30,254 bases of DNA from DATKDU01 sp035512595 (GTDB taxonomy: Bacteria; Planctomycetota; Planctomycetia; Pirellulales; Pirellulaceae). The translations under genes and the position numbers were made by a program. The notes beneath the pieces are model-generated. The model was given only the letters and a program-made list of their open reading frames with translations, had not been told where the DNA came from and ran no database searches. Each line of letters starts with the position of its first letter. Position 1 is the first letter of the stretch. Where the stretch lies: NCBI GenBank assembly GCA_035512595.1, contig DATKDU010000301.1, forward strand, positions 1 through 30,254. Direction: 5' to 3'. Shown one piece after another: positions 6,504 to 13,863 of the stretch.

Positions 6504-7309
6504 TACGGTCGTCTCAGATTCGAAATGAGCTGCAAGATGTCGTCGCCGACTTTAATCGACTGCGAATTGAGCTCAAACGACCGCTGCGTCGTGATCAGGT
6601 CGATCAGCTCCTGCACCGGCTCGACGTTGGAGGCTTCCAGAAAACCTTGCTTGACGACGCCGATCCCTTCCGTGCCGGGTGTGCCCGTCTGCGGATCGCC
6701 CGACGCGCTGGTCGCCATGTAGAGGTTCTCGCCCAGCTTGAGCAGCCCCTCGGGATTGACGAAAGTCGCCAGCTCGAGCTGCCCTTGCGGCGAGGCCTGC
6801 GTTTGTCCCGCTTGAATCGTCAGCACCGTGCCGTCCGACGAAATCGTCACGCTGACGGCATCCTGCGGGATCGTGATGCTCGGCGAGAGGAGCCGCCCGG
6901 TTTGTGCCGAGCCCAGGACGAGCTGATTTTGTGCGTTGAGCGAAAAGTTCCCGGCCCGCGTGTAAACATCCTGCCCCGTCGCCGGATCGGTCACCATGAA
7001 AAATCCGGGCCCTTCAATGGCCACGTCGTATTTGCCGTTGGTTTGCTGAAAGGCCCCCTGGAGGAAGCTAGTCTGAATGCTCTGCACCCGCGTGCCGAGG
7101 CCGACCGAGGTGCCGGTGGCGGTGAGATTCCCCTGCTGGTCCTGCGAACCGGGGAACTGGTAGTGCCGGTAGAACAGGTCCTCCATGTTCGCCCGGCCTT
7201 TCTTGAAGCCGGTCGTGTTGACGTTCGCCAGGTTGTTGGCGATGACGTCGAGCTTCGTCTGGAGGGACTCCATGCCGGAGGCGGCGGTGTAGAGGGATTG
7301 GACGCTCAT
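6503..7309 (-). CDS. flgG: Flagellar distal rod protein FlgG
   Basis: FlgG builds the distal rod. The 268-residue product has the full rod-protein pattern. The N-terminal SLYTAASGMESLQTKLDVI helix is followed by ANNLANVNTTGFKK (residues 24-37). The FlgG-specific QTNGKYDVAIEGPGFF segment is present. The C-terminal GFLEASNVEPVQELIDLI and QRSFELNSQSIKVGD helices are also present. Length is typical (about 260). ATG at 7309 is the only start that gives the canonical N-terminus. The upstream mRNA there is TGAACCC-type heptamers with no Shine-Dalgarno, so initiation may be leaderless-like or coupled to flgF. Confidence 0.97.
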   Translation of the reverse strand: MSVQSLYTAASGMESLQTKLDVIANNLANVNTTGFKKGRANMEDLFYRHYQFPGSQDQQGNLTATGTSVGLGTRVQSIQTSFLQGAFQQTNGKYDVAIEGPGFFMVTDPATGQDVYTRAGNFSLNAQNQLVLGSAQTGRLLSPSITIPQDAVSVTISSDGTVLTIQAGQTQASPQGQLELATFVNPEGLLKLGENLYMATSASGDPQTGTPGTEGIGVVKQGFLEASNVEPVQELIDLITTQRSFELNSQSIKVGDDILQLISNLRRP

Positions 7310-7313
7310 GGGA

Positions 7314-7489
7314 GGGTTCGGGGTTCAGGGTTCAGGGTTCAGGGTTCAGGGTTCAGGAGTCGGAGGTCGGAGGTCGGAGCTCAGAAATCGACGAACTGCA
7401 AATCGTGTTTTTCACTCTGCACTCTGCACTCTGCACTCTGCATTCTGCATTCTGCATTCTGCACTCTGCTCTCTGACCTCTGACCTCTG
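7314..7489. repeat. Heptamer arrays filling the flgF-flgG spacer
   Basis: Two blocks. At 7314-7390 there are GGGTTCA-type units (six, the first GGGTTCG), then GGAGTCG and GAGGTCG types. At 7413-7489 there are CACTCTG (four), CATTCTG (three), CACTCTG, CTCTCTG and ACCTCTG (two). Together they account for about 80% of the 190-nt spacer. Confidence 0.9.
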
Positions 7490-7499
7490 CTCACTTGGT

Positions 7500-8255
7500 T
7501 CACACCTTCAACAATCGATTGACCAGCGATCCGGTCATGCCGTCGTGGTGCTGGATCATGCGGACGTTCATTTCGTGAGTACGGGATGCGGCAATCAGCT
7601 CGACCATCTCTTGCACCGGGTTGACGCTCGACATTTCGAGGAAGCCTTGCCGCACGCGGCGCTCCTCGGCGGCCACCGTCTGCGTGCCGCGCGGCAGCGG
7701 CTGGAAGTAGTTCTGCCCCGCCTTGCGCAGCTTCGACAGGTCATTGGCCTGGCGGACCGCCAGCTCGCGCGCGTCCCCCCCTTGTTCGATGATCCCGCCG
7801 GGAAGGGCTCGCCACGGCAATGCCGGATCGAGTTGGATCGGCGTGTTGTCCGTCGATAGCACGGGATCGCCGTCCTGCGTCAGCAGCCGCCCGTCGGAGG
7901 CGAGGTGAAAATTCCCGGCCCGCGTCAGCAATTGGTCTTGCCCCCGCTGCACGACGAAAAAGGCGTTGGGATTTTCCAACGCGAAGTCGGTGGGAATGCC
8001 GGTGGAGCGGAGCGTGCCGACGCGATAGTCGGTGGCGGTGCGGTTCATTTCAACGCCGCCGCCGACATCGTTGAGCGTCCCCGAGCCGCGGGCGTCGAGC
8101 CCCTGCTGGATCGACTCGCTGTCGCTGGCTTCGAGCAAGGCCAGCTCCTTCTTGAAGCCGACCGTATCGACGTTGGCCAGGTTATTGCTGAGCACTTCGA
8201 GCTTCTGGCTCTGCGAGTGCGCACCGGCAGCCGACATGTACAGACCGTAATACAT
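7500..8255 (-). CDS. flgF: Flagellar basal-body rod protein, FlgF/FlgG family
   Basis: The 251-residue rod protein begins MYYGLYMSAAGAHSQSQK, followed by the family signature LSNNLANVDTVGFKKEL (about residues 26-42). The middle has NAFFVVQRGQDQLLTRAGNFHL, and the C-terminus has QGFLEMSSVNPVQEMVELI plus the closing helix. Lying directly upstream of flgG, it is taken as FlgF, the proximal rod protein. The family is certain, but FlgF versus a second FlgG paralogue cannot be settled by eye. GGGAG lies about ten nt before ATG 8255. It is the first gene of the flagellar run, with 347 nt of non-coding sequence upstream that should contain the operon promoter. Confidence 0.88.
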   Translation of the reverse strand: MYYGLYMSAAGAHSQSQKLEVLSNNLANVDTVGFKKELALLEASDSESIQQGLDARGSGTLNDVGGGVEMNRTATDYRVGTLRSTGIPTDFALENPNAFFVVQRGQDQLLTRAGNFHLASDGRLLTQDGDPVLSTDNTPIQLDPALPWRALPGGIIEQGGDARELAVRQANDLSKLRKAGQNYFQPLPRGTQTVAAEERRVRQGFLEMSSVNPVQEMVELIAASRTHEMNVRMIQHHDGMTGSLVNRLLKV

Positions 8256-8602
8256 CGCGCGAAAGCTCCCTTTCCGCTGGCGGCCATTGGCAACCGGCGT
8301 GCCAGAGATGAGGAACGTCTGCCGGTGGACGCGACGCTAGCGGCGTCAAGCCCGAGCGACGACACGAGTTGCGTTGGCGTGGAATCGCAGCGAGACGCTT
8401 TCCATCACTACATCGGCCACCGATTCATGGCCGCACTTTTTGCCGATCAGCCTCGGCGCCGAGGTTGGCAAGTGGCAAGTTGTGCCGGTAGCCGACCTCA
8501 CAAATGGCGCTGCGTGGCTGGGGCTGAGCTTGCGAAGCCCTGGCCAGATACGACGAGTCCGTGGCGACCTCCGCTCCGCCACAGCCACCGACCGCTCGAC
8601 GA
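8256..8602. other. Non-coding spacer upstream of the flagellar operon
   Basis: No gene is convincing here. It must hold the 3' end of the ABC-permease transcript and probably the promoter of the flagellar run, but I see no clear sigma-70, sigma-28 or sigma-54 box. Visible items are a GTGGCG/CGCCAC hairpin (8561-8582, no T-run), a GACGC/GCGTC mini-hairpin (8333-8347) and a tandem pair of the heptamer GGCAAGT (8467-8480). Confidence 0.6.
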
Positions 8603-10906
8603 TTAGGTCGCCTCTCCCGGGACAGCCGATGGCACCTGATGATCCAGTGCGTCCTGAAGCTTCTCCTCGGCACTGGCATACGACGGCAGCCGCCGGAGCC
8701 AGAGCGCCAAAGCAGCGGCCAACGTGAGAGCCAGTGCGGCGGCCACGGGATGGTAGACGAGCTGCTCGCCCGCCAAGACGTCGCTCATGGCACGCGCCAG
8801 CCAAGGCCACGGGGCGAAGGCCACTTCGGCCGGCACCAGAATCCGCGATAGCAGCGGATTTTCGAGTGCGTCGCTCATTGAGACGCGCGCCAGGACCACC
8901 ATCAGGCTGTTGTGGACGAGGTGGAAGATCATCGCCGGCCAGATGCTATTGGACTTGACCGCCACGTAGCCAATGATCAGCCCCACGACGAATGCCGACA
9001 GTGACTGCTGGAGGAGTCCGTGAGCGATGCCGAAAAAGGCGGCGGCCAGCGAAATCGCCACCCACTTATGGCCGATCCGCCGCAGCCCCCCCAGGATGAA
9101 GCCGCGGAACGCCAGCTCTTCGCAAATGGCGGGGGCCAGGCCGATGAGCAGCACGGCCTGCCACAGCGGCGCATCCTTGAGCATGCCGTCGAGCGGCGCA
9201 AGCTGGGCCACGACTTCTTCGCTGAGCGGATAAAGCGCGCGGATCGCCAGGCTCATCCAGACGATGGCCGGATGCAGGAGGAGCGCCAACAATGCCGCCG
9301 CAGGGATCGTGCTGAGGAACGAGGGCGCACGGAGGGCCAGTGCGGCTAGCGGCCGGCGGGTGAGCATGATCGCCATCAGGGCGGCCGGCGTGGCGATCAG
9401 GGCAATCTGCATCATCAGAGTCGTCTGCATGAAGCTGTTCCAGTCCGTCGGCTGCGGCAGTGCAAAATTGGCGAAGAAGCGAATCACCAACAGCAGCACG
9501 CCGCAGAACAGGGCCTCGCCGACCGTCGGCGTATCCTCGCGGTCGCGGAGCAAATGCCGCACCCAGAGCGAAACGCTGAACCGCTCGTTCTCACGGAACA
9601 GGACCGACTCGTTGTTGAACTGATCGATGGCCCAGCGAATGGCGAGCAGGCAGCACGACGCGGTCACCGCCGTGACCATGGGAAAATACTTGAGCGCCTC
9701 CCAGTACTGCCCCTCGATGAGCGCCTTGAGGAGCAGGACCACGCCCGTCAGCGGGATCAGGCTCGTTCCCACGTCGAGCTGCGTGCTGGGGAGCATCGGC
9801 AGCGTCATCAGCGGGATCGAAACCATCAAGAGCGGCATCAGATAATACTGCCCCTCTTTGGAGCTGCGGGCGAACGCGGCGATGGAGAGCGACAGAGCGC
9901 TGAACATCGCCGAGACCGGAATGAGCGCCAGCACGAGCCAAACGATGGCGATCAGCGGCGGCGGGCCGATCTCGAGCAGCAGGGGCTGCGCGGACATTTT
10001 CTGCAGTTGCGTCATGATGAACGTGCCGGTAATCCCCATGCTGGCCAGATTGAGCAGGCTGGTGACCATGCTGAAGGTCATGACGGTCAGCAGCTTGCCC
10101 CAGACGATCTCGCTCCGCTGGGCGGGGCTGGTAAGGAGGGTCTCCAGCGTGCCGCGCTCTTTTTCGCCGGCACACAGATCGATGGCCGGATAGAACGCAC
10201 CGGTAAGAGCCCACACCAGGAGCACAAACGGCAGCACCTTCGACCAGATCACCGCCCGCTTGCCTGTTTCTTCGGCCACGTCGTGGTTGTGGAGCTCAAA
10301 CGGCATTGCCGCGGCAATCGGTAGATCATTTTGTCGCAGGTTGTCCTGGACAATGCTGGTCCGCCACTGATTCAGGACATCCCAGATGCGGTTCCGGGCG
10401 ACGCGCGAATTGTCGCTGGCGGAGCTGAGAAAGATTTCGGGCTCGGGCAAGGGCGCGGGAGTTTGCTCGGGAACGTCAGCCTCGGTGCGTCGCTGACGGA
10501 AGCTGGCGATCTGCCTGGCGAAATCGGGCGGAAAGTAGACGACTGCATCGAACGAGCCGGCAGCCAGGTCGCGTTCGATCCGCGCGGTCAGATGGCTGCG
10601 AGGAAGTTGCGAGTGGGGCGTGTCGTCGATCGTGAGCTGGATCAGCCGCCGCTCGCTTTCCGAGCAAAGCTCCGGGGCGAAATGCTCGCCGGCAAACAGC
10701 CGCGGCAAGGTAGCCAGGTCGCTGGCGCCGACGATCTGCACCCGCGAGGGATGTTCCTTGCGGAACTGCTGGACCTGAAACACGATCATTCCCAAAAGCG
10801 GATAGAGCAACAGCGGCAGCACGGCGATCGTGAAGATCGTGCGGCGGTCGCGGAGCTGGTCTTTCAGCTCGCGGAGGAAGATCAGTTTGACGTTGGTCCA
10901 GGACAC
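8603..10906 (-). CDS. ABC-2 type permease fused to a CPBP intramembrane protease domain
   Basis: The 767-residue membrane protein has two parts. Residues 1 to ~430 resemble NatB-type ABC-2 permeases: an N-terminal helix after IFLRELKDQLRDRRT, a large extracytoplasmic domain, then EKERGTLETLLTSPAQRSE and several membrane segments. The C-terminal part is a CPBP (CAAX-protease-like) domain with its three motifs: EELAFR at residues 596-601, FGIAHG, and HLVHNS. The two glutamates and the later histidines are the expected catalytic residues. It pairs with the ATPase encoded upstream on the same strand. The start is GTG at 10906 with no Shine-Dalgarno, since the upstream sequence consists of C-rich heptamers on the coding strand. 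The substrate is unknown. Confidence 0.9.
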   Translation of the reverse strand: MSWTNVKLIFLRELKDQLRDRRTIFTIAVLPLLLYPLLGMIVFQVQQFRKEHPSRVQIVGASDLATLPRLFAGEHFAPELCSESERRLIQLTIDDTPHSQLPRSHLTARIERDLAAGSFDAVVYFPPDFARQIASFRQRRTEADVPEQTPAPLPEPEIFLSSASDNSRVARNRIWDVLNQWRTSIVQDNLRQNDLPIAAAMPFELHNHDVAEETGKRAVIWSKVLPFVLLVWALTGAFYPAIDLCAGEKERGTLETLLTSPAQRSEIVWGKLLTVMTFSMVTSLLNLASMGITGTFIMTQLQKMSAQPLLLEIGPPPLIAIVWLVLALIPVSAMFSALSLSIAAFARSSKEGQYYLMPLLMVSIPLMTLPMLPSTQLDVGTSLIPLTGVVLLLKALIEGQYWEALKYFPMVTAVTASCCLLAIRWAIDQFNNESVLFRENERFSVSLWVRHLLRDREDTPTVGEALFCGVLLLVIRFFANFALPQPTDWNSFMQTTLMMQIALIATPAALMAIMLTRRPLAALALRAPSFLSTIPAAALLALLLHPAIVWMSLAIRALYPLSEEVVAQLAPLDGMLKDAPLWQAVLLIGLAPAICEELAFRGFILGGLRRIGHKWVAISLAAAFFGIAHGLLQQSLSAFVVGLIIGYVAVKSNSIWPAMIFHLVHNSLMVVLARVSMSDALENPLLSRILVPAEVAFAPWPWLARAMSDVLAGEQLVYHPVAAALALTLAAALALWLRRLPSYASAEEKLQDALDHQVPSAVPGEAT

Positions 10907-10914
10907 AGAGGAAG

Positions 10915-11026
10915 GGGGCTAGGGGTTGGGGACTAGGGGCTAGACAGAATGACCAATGACCAAGCACCAATGACCAATGACGGAGTGAAATCCATTGGTC
11001 ATTGGGGCTTGGTCATTGGTCATTTC
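10915..11026. repeat. Sixteen in-register heptamers between the two ABC genes, including a 31-32-bp inverted repeat
   Basis: The spacer reads as sixteen consecutive 7-nt units: GGGGCTA types (10915-10942), a transition unit, TGACCAA types (10950-10977), two transition units, then CCATTGG/TCATTGG types to 11026. The TGACCAA and TCATTGG blocks form an inverted repeat (10949-10979 with 10993-11023, 30 of 31 matching, 13-nt loop). Its arms match those around the flgI start. Confidence 0.93.
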
Positions 11027-11030
11027 CTAT

Positions 11031-11786
11031 TCATGCCGCTTCATGTTGGTTCTCGTGCTGCGAGATCAGTTGAAAGAACAATTCCTCCAAATCCTCTTCG
11101 CCATGCCGCTGCCGCAGTTCGCCGAGGGTTCCTTCGGATAGGATGTGGCCCCGGTGCATGATCGCGACGCGGTCGCAGAGGCGCTCCACCTCGCGCATGA
11201 TGTGCGACGAGAAGATGAGGCACTTCCCCTGGTCGCGGAGCCGGGCGACGGTTTGCAGCAGTGACCGCGCGACCAGCACGTCGAGGCCGGCGGTCGCTTC
11301 ATCGAAGATCAGCACCGGCGGATCGTGGACAATGGCCCGCGCGATCGAAACCTTTTGCTTCATGCCGGTGGACATTTTGGCTCCCGGAACGTCGCGAATC
11401 TCCTCCATCTTCAGGCGGCAAAAGATGTCTTCCATGCGCTCCCGCAGGCGCTCCTCGTCCAGCCCGTAGAGGCGGCCGAAGTATTCGACCATCTCCCACG
11501 CGGTCATCCGGTCATAGACCGCCGTGTTGCACGAGACGTAGCCAATCTGGTGTCGCACGAGCGACGGCTGGGTCACGCAGTCAAATCCGTTGACGGTTGC
11601 CTGGCCGCTCGTAGGGCGGAGAACCGTGCTGAGGATGCGCAGCGCGGTGGTCTTGCCCGCCCCGTTGGGACCGAGCAATCCAAAAATCTCGCCAGGCCTG
11701 GCGTCGAACGAAATGCCGGCCAGCGCCACGAACTGCCCGCGGCGCAAGTCGGCGTAGGACTTCACAAGCTGTCGGACGTGGATCAT
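11031..11786 (-). CDS. ABC transporter ATP-binding protein, NatA type
   Basis: ATPase subunit of the exporter whose permease follows 124 nt downstream. The 251 residues carry Walker A GPNGAGKTT (39-47), a degenerate signature MSTGMKQK (138-145), Walker B VLIFDEATAGLD (158-169) and the H-loop SSHIMREVE. The Q-loop region reads VSCNTAVYD, lacking the usual Gln, as is common in NatA-like proteins. ATG at 11786 (MIHVRQLVKSYADL) gives the normal ABC N-terminus. The frame stays open for another 63 codons upstream, but those overlap an SRP-RNA-like hairpin and look non-coding. GGGA lies about six nt upstream of the start. NatAB-type systems export Na+ or other substrates. The substrate here cannot be inferred. 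Confidence 0.93.
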   Translation of the reverse strand: MIHVRQLVKSYADLRRGQFVALAGISFDARPGEIFGLLGPNGAGKTTALRILSTVLRPTSGQATVNGFDCVTQPSLVRHQIGYVSCNTAVYDRMTAWEMVEYFGRLYGLDEERLRERMEDIFCRLKMEEIRDVPGAKMSTGMKQKVSIARAIVHDPPVLIFDEATAGLDVLVARSLLQTVARLRDQGKCLIFSSHIMREVERLCDRVAIMHRGHILSEGTLGELRQRHGEEDLEELFFQLISQHENQHEAA

Positions 11787-11794
11787 GAAGCGTC

Positions 11795-11885
11795 CCGTGC
11801 AAGCGAAACCATCCCTGGCCGCAGGGGTCCAGCCCGACTGCTGCCTTCCCACCCCTTTGCCCGGCAGGGGATACCACAACTTACC
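11795..11885 (-). ncRNA. ffs: Candidate SRP (4.5S-like) RNA or similar structured leader
   Basis: On the minus strand this stretch folds as one long hairpin, core 11872 to 11811. Lower stem: AUCCC-UG with CAGGGAU, then CCG with CGG. Upper stem: AGGGGU with ACCCCU. The 22-nt apical part contains GGGAAGGCAGCAGUC. GGAAGG-N-AGCAG is the conserved apical sequence of bacterial SRP RNAs (E. coli has GGAAGGAAGCAG). From memory, the GGU...ACC enclosed tip resembles the compact actinobacterial form. It is not a textbook match, because the 5' strand of the symmetric loop is not evident. No T-run follows, and the ABC ATPase ATG begins a few nt downstream, so a structured 5' leader is the main alternative. 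The ends are approximate. Confidence 0.45.
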
Positions 11886-12048
11886 ACACGCAGAATCCTC
11901 ACGCGGCGAACCGGCGGTCTTCGTAGCAGTTATTCGGAAGAAAGCGGCTCTGCCCATTCGCGCCTGGTGCGCCACCCCTCCGCTGGTTGTGAGCTAGACT
12001 TCGTCGCCTACGGCCAGCTTCTGCCGCACTCTCCACCAGGGCCCTGTC

Positions 12049-13407
12049 ATGGAAAGTCTTGACTTTGCGTCCGCTGCCAGCGATGCAGCGACGGCCACGA
12101 TCGTGATGCCTTCTGCGCCGCGGCGTCCGGAGCCCGCCCGTTCGCCGGTCAATGAGCCCTTTCTCCCCCCCGAACCGCAAACGCTGGATGAGGCGGGACT
12201 AGCATCCGCCGATGTCGAGGCGCTGATCCTCAAACAACTGCTGATCTGCGGGCTGGCCACCGGCCGCAAAATCGCCGAGCAGATCAAAATGCCCTTCGGC
12301 ATTACGCAGGAGATCCTCCGCGGGCTCAAGCACCAGATGCTCGTGAACTACAAGTGCCAGGCCGCGATGGGAGACTTTGAGCACGAGCTGACCGCCGAAG
12401 GCGAGGCCAAAGCGCGGTGGTCCGTCGAGCGTTGCACGTACTGCGGCGCCGCCCCCGTGCCGATGAAGGACTACGTCGCGGCCATCGAGAAACAGTCGAT
12501 TCGCCGCAGCCGGCCATCCCTGTCGGACATGTGTGCGGCATTTGCCGACTTGACCCTGACGCCGGCACTGATCAGCACGATCGGACAATCGCTGCACACC
12601 GGCCGCGGGCTGTTTATTTATGGTTCCCCCGGCAACGGCAAGACGAGCATCGCCGAGCGAGTGATTCGCGCGGTAGAGCAGTACATCTGGCTGCCGCGGA
12701 CGATCGTCATCACCGGCGAAATCATCCGCCTGTTCGACCCGGCCAGCCACGAAGAAGCGCCCCCCACCGCGTCCGGCCAGCTTCTGGAGACGATGCGCTA
12801 CGACCGCCGCTGGGTGCGGATCAAGCGCCCCAGCATTATCGTGGGCGGGGAGCTGAAGCTGGAGCACCTGGAGTTCGCGTCCAATACCGCCACAGGAATC
12901 ATCGAGGCACCGCTGCAAATGAAGGCCAATGGCGGCGCGCTGGTCGTGGACGATTTCGGCCGGCAGCGCGTCAGCCCGGACGAGCTCCTCAACCGCTGGA
13001 TCGTGCCGCTGGAAAAGGGGCACGATTACCTGACGCTCCCTTCGGGCCGGCAAATTCAGGTGCCGTTCGATCCGCTGCTTGTTTTCTCGACGAACATCGA
13101 GCCCAAGAAGCTGGTGGATGAAGCCTTTCTGCGGCGGATGCCGTACAAGGTGGAGATCGCCGATCCGACCGCCAAGGAGTTCCGCGACTTGATCAAGCAG
13201 TGGTGCGGCAAGCTCGATCTGGAATATCGCGACGAGGCCGTGGACCACTTGATCGAGAAACACTACAGCCAGCGGCCGATGCGGTTTTGCCACGCCCGCG
13301 ATTTGCTTATGCAGGTGAAGACGTTCTTCGATTTCCACGAGCTGCCGCGGGAGTTGTCGGCCAAGGCCTTCGACGTGGCGGTGAAGAATTACTTTGCGGG
13401 GCTGTAG
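12049..13407 (+). CDS. AAA+ ATPase with N-terminal winged-helix-like region (function unknown)
   Basis: 452-residue soluble protein. Residues ~55-110 look like a winged helix (ALILKQLLICGLATGRKIAE, then an ITQEILRGLKHQMLVNY recognition-like helix). A CxxC pair follows (C129, C132) in CTYCGAAPVPM. The AAA+ core has Walker A GSPGNGKTS (192-200) and Walker B ALVVDDFGRQ with D301/D302. A sensor-like VFSTNIEP and an arginine-rich FLRRMPYK lie near 350-370, and the helical lid runs to the end. Similar stand-alone ATPases with an APVP motif after the winged helix occur in several bacterial phyla, but I know of no assigned role. It is transcribed divergently from the ABC operon, and the genes downstream give no functional hint. 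ATG at 12049 was chosen because the upstream frame has no better start. Confidence 0.85.
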   Translation: MESLDFASAASDAATATIVMPSAPRRPEPARSPVNEPFLPPEPQTLDEAGLASADVEALILKQLLICGLATGRKIAEQIKMPFGITQEILRGLKHQMLVNYKCQAAMGDFEHELTAEGEAKARWSVERCTYCGAAPVPMKDYVAAIEKQSIRRSRPSLSDMCAAFADLTLTPALISTIGQSLHTGRGLFIYGSPGNGKTSIAERVIRAVEQYIWLPRTIVITGEIIRLFDPASHEEAPPTASGQLLETMRYDRRWVRIKRPSIIVGGELKLEHLEFASNTATGIIEAPLQMKANGGALVVDDFGRQRVSPDELLNRWIVPLEKGHDYLTLPSGRQIQVPFDPLLVFSTNIEPKKLVDEAFLRRMPYKVEIADPTAKEFRDLIKQWCGKLDLEYRDEAVDHLIEKHYSQRPMRFCHARDLLMQVKTFFDFHELPRELSAKAFDVAVKNYFAGL

Positions 13408-13523
13408 GAGCGGGCCGCACGACCGCTACAATCGCTTGTTCGCCTTGCGGTCGCAGAAACTACAGCCGCGGACCGATGAAGGAAATTGGAACTCGACGCA
13501 GTCGCTTTGAAGGAATGCCGCCC

Positions 13524-13703
13524 ATGCGAACTCTGACCACCTTGCTGCTCGGTTTGGCGATTGTTCTCGGCAGCGGCTCCACAAGCTGGGCGATCGGCCA
13601 TCACAAGTCCCCTGCGAAGAGGGCGCTGAAGGACGTCAAGAAAGCGCGGAAGGCAGCGGCCAAGCAGGACCGTCCCAAGCTGCTTCACCATCACAAAAAG
13701 TAA
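13524..13703 (+). CDS. Small secreted His/Lys-rich peptide
   Basis: 59-residue product: signal peptide MRTLTTLLLGLAIVLGSG with likely cleavage after TSWA. The mature peptide of ~36 residues is strongly basic, rich in Lys, Ala and His, and ends KLLHHHKK. AAGGA lies nine nt before ATG 13524. A second ATG nine nt upstream would sit directly against that Shine-Dalgarno. No family is recognised. Its signal peptide style and Lys-richness resemble the next gene, so the two may be related exported proteins. A short ATCCCC/GGGGAT hairpin overlaps the stop codon (13703-13717) without a T-run. Confidence 0.7.
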   Translation: MRTLTTLLLGLAIVLGSGSTSWAIGHHKSPAKRALKDVKKARKAAAKQDRPKLLHHHKK

Positions 13704-13863
13704 TCCCCGCAGGGGATCTTCTACCAGCGGCGCCCGGCGCTCTTCCGCCGGAATCTTCGGCCCATTCGTTATTCCCCGTCATCCTGGGATGCGGAACCGA
13801 CCTAGGCTTTCTCTCGGGCACAGCGTTCTGCTGCTGCCGCTCGCTCGACCAGGAGATAACACC

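Noticed and set aside
2993..7489. Heptamer arrays considered as CRISPR arrays
   Set aside because: Units are 7 nt with no spacers, and no cas genes are present.
8411..8445. GCCGAT-containing sigma-28-like box in the same spacer
   Set aside because: The nearest A-rich -35-like element is 20 nt away rather than ~15, and the -10 lacks the AA ending.
8465..8490. A TTGGCAAG...TTGTGC stretch resembling a sigma-54 promoter upstream of the flagellar operon
   Set aside because: The GG and GC elements are not 12 bp apart (first base to first base) on either strand, so it does not fit the -24/-12 rule. It is better explained as two copies of the heptamer GGCAAGT.
11787..11975. 63-residue N-terminal extension of the ABC ATPase
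   Set aside because: It is unlike any ABC protein and overlaps the structured SRP-like hairpin; ATG 11786 gives the normal N-terminus.
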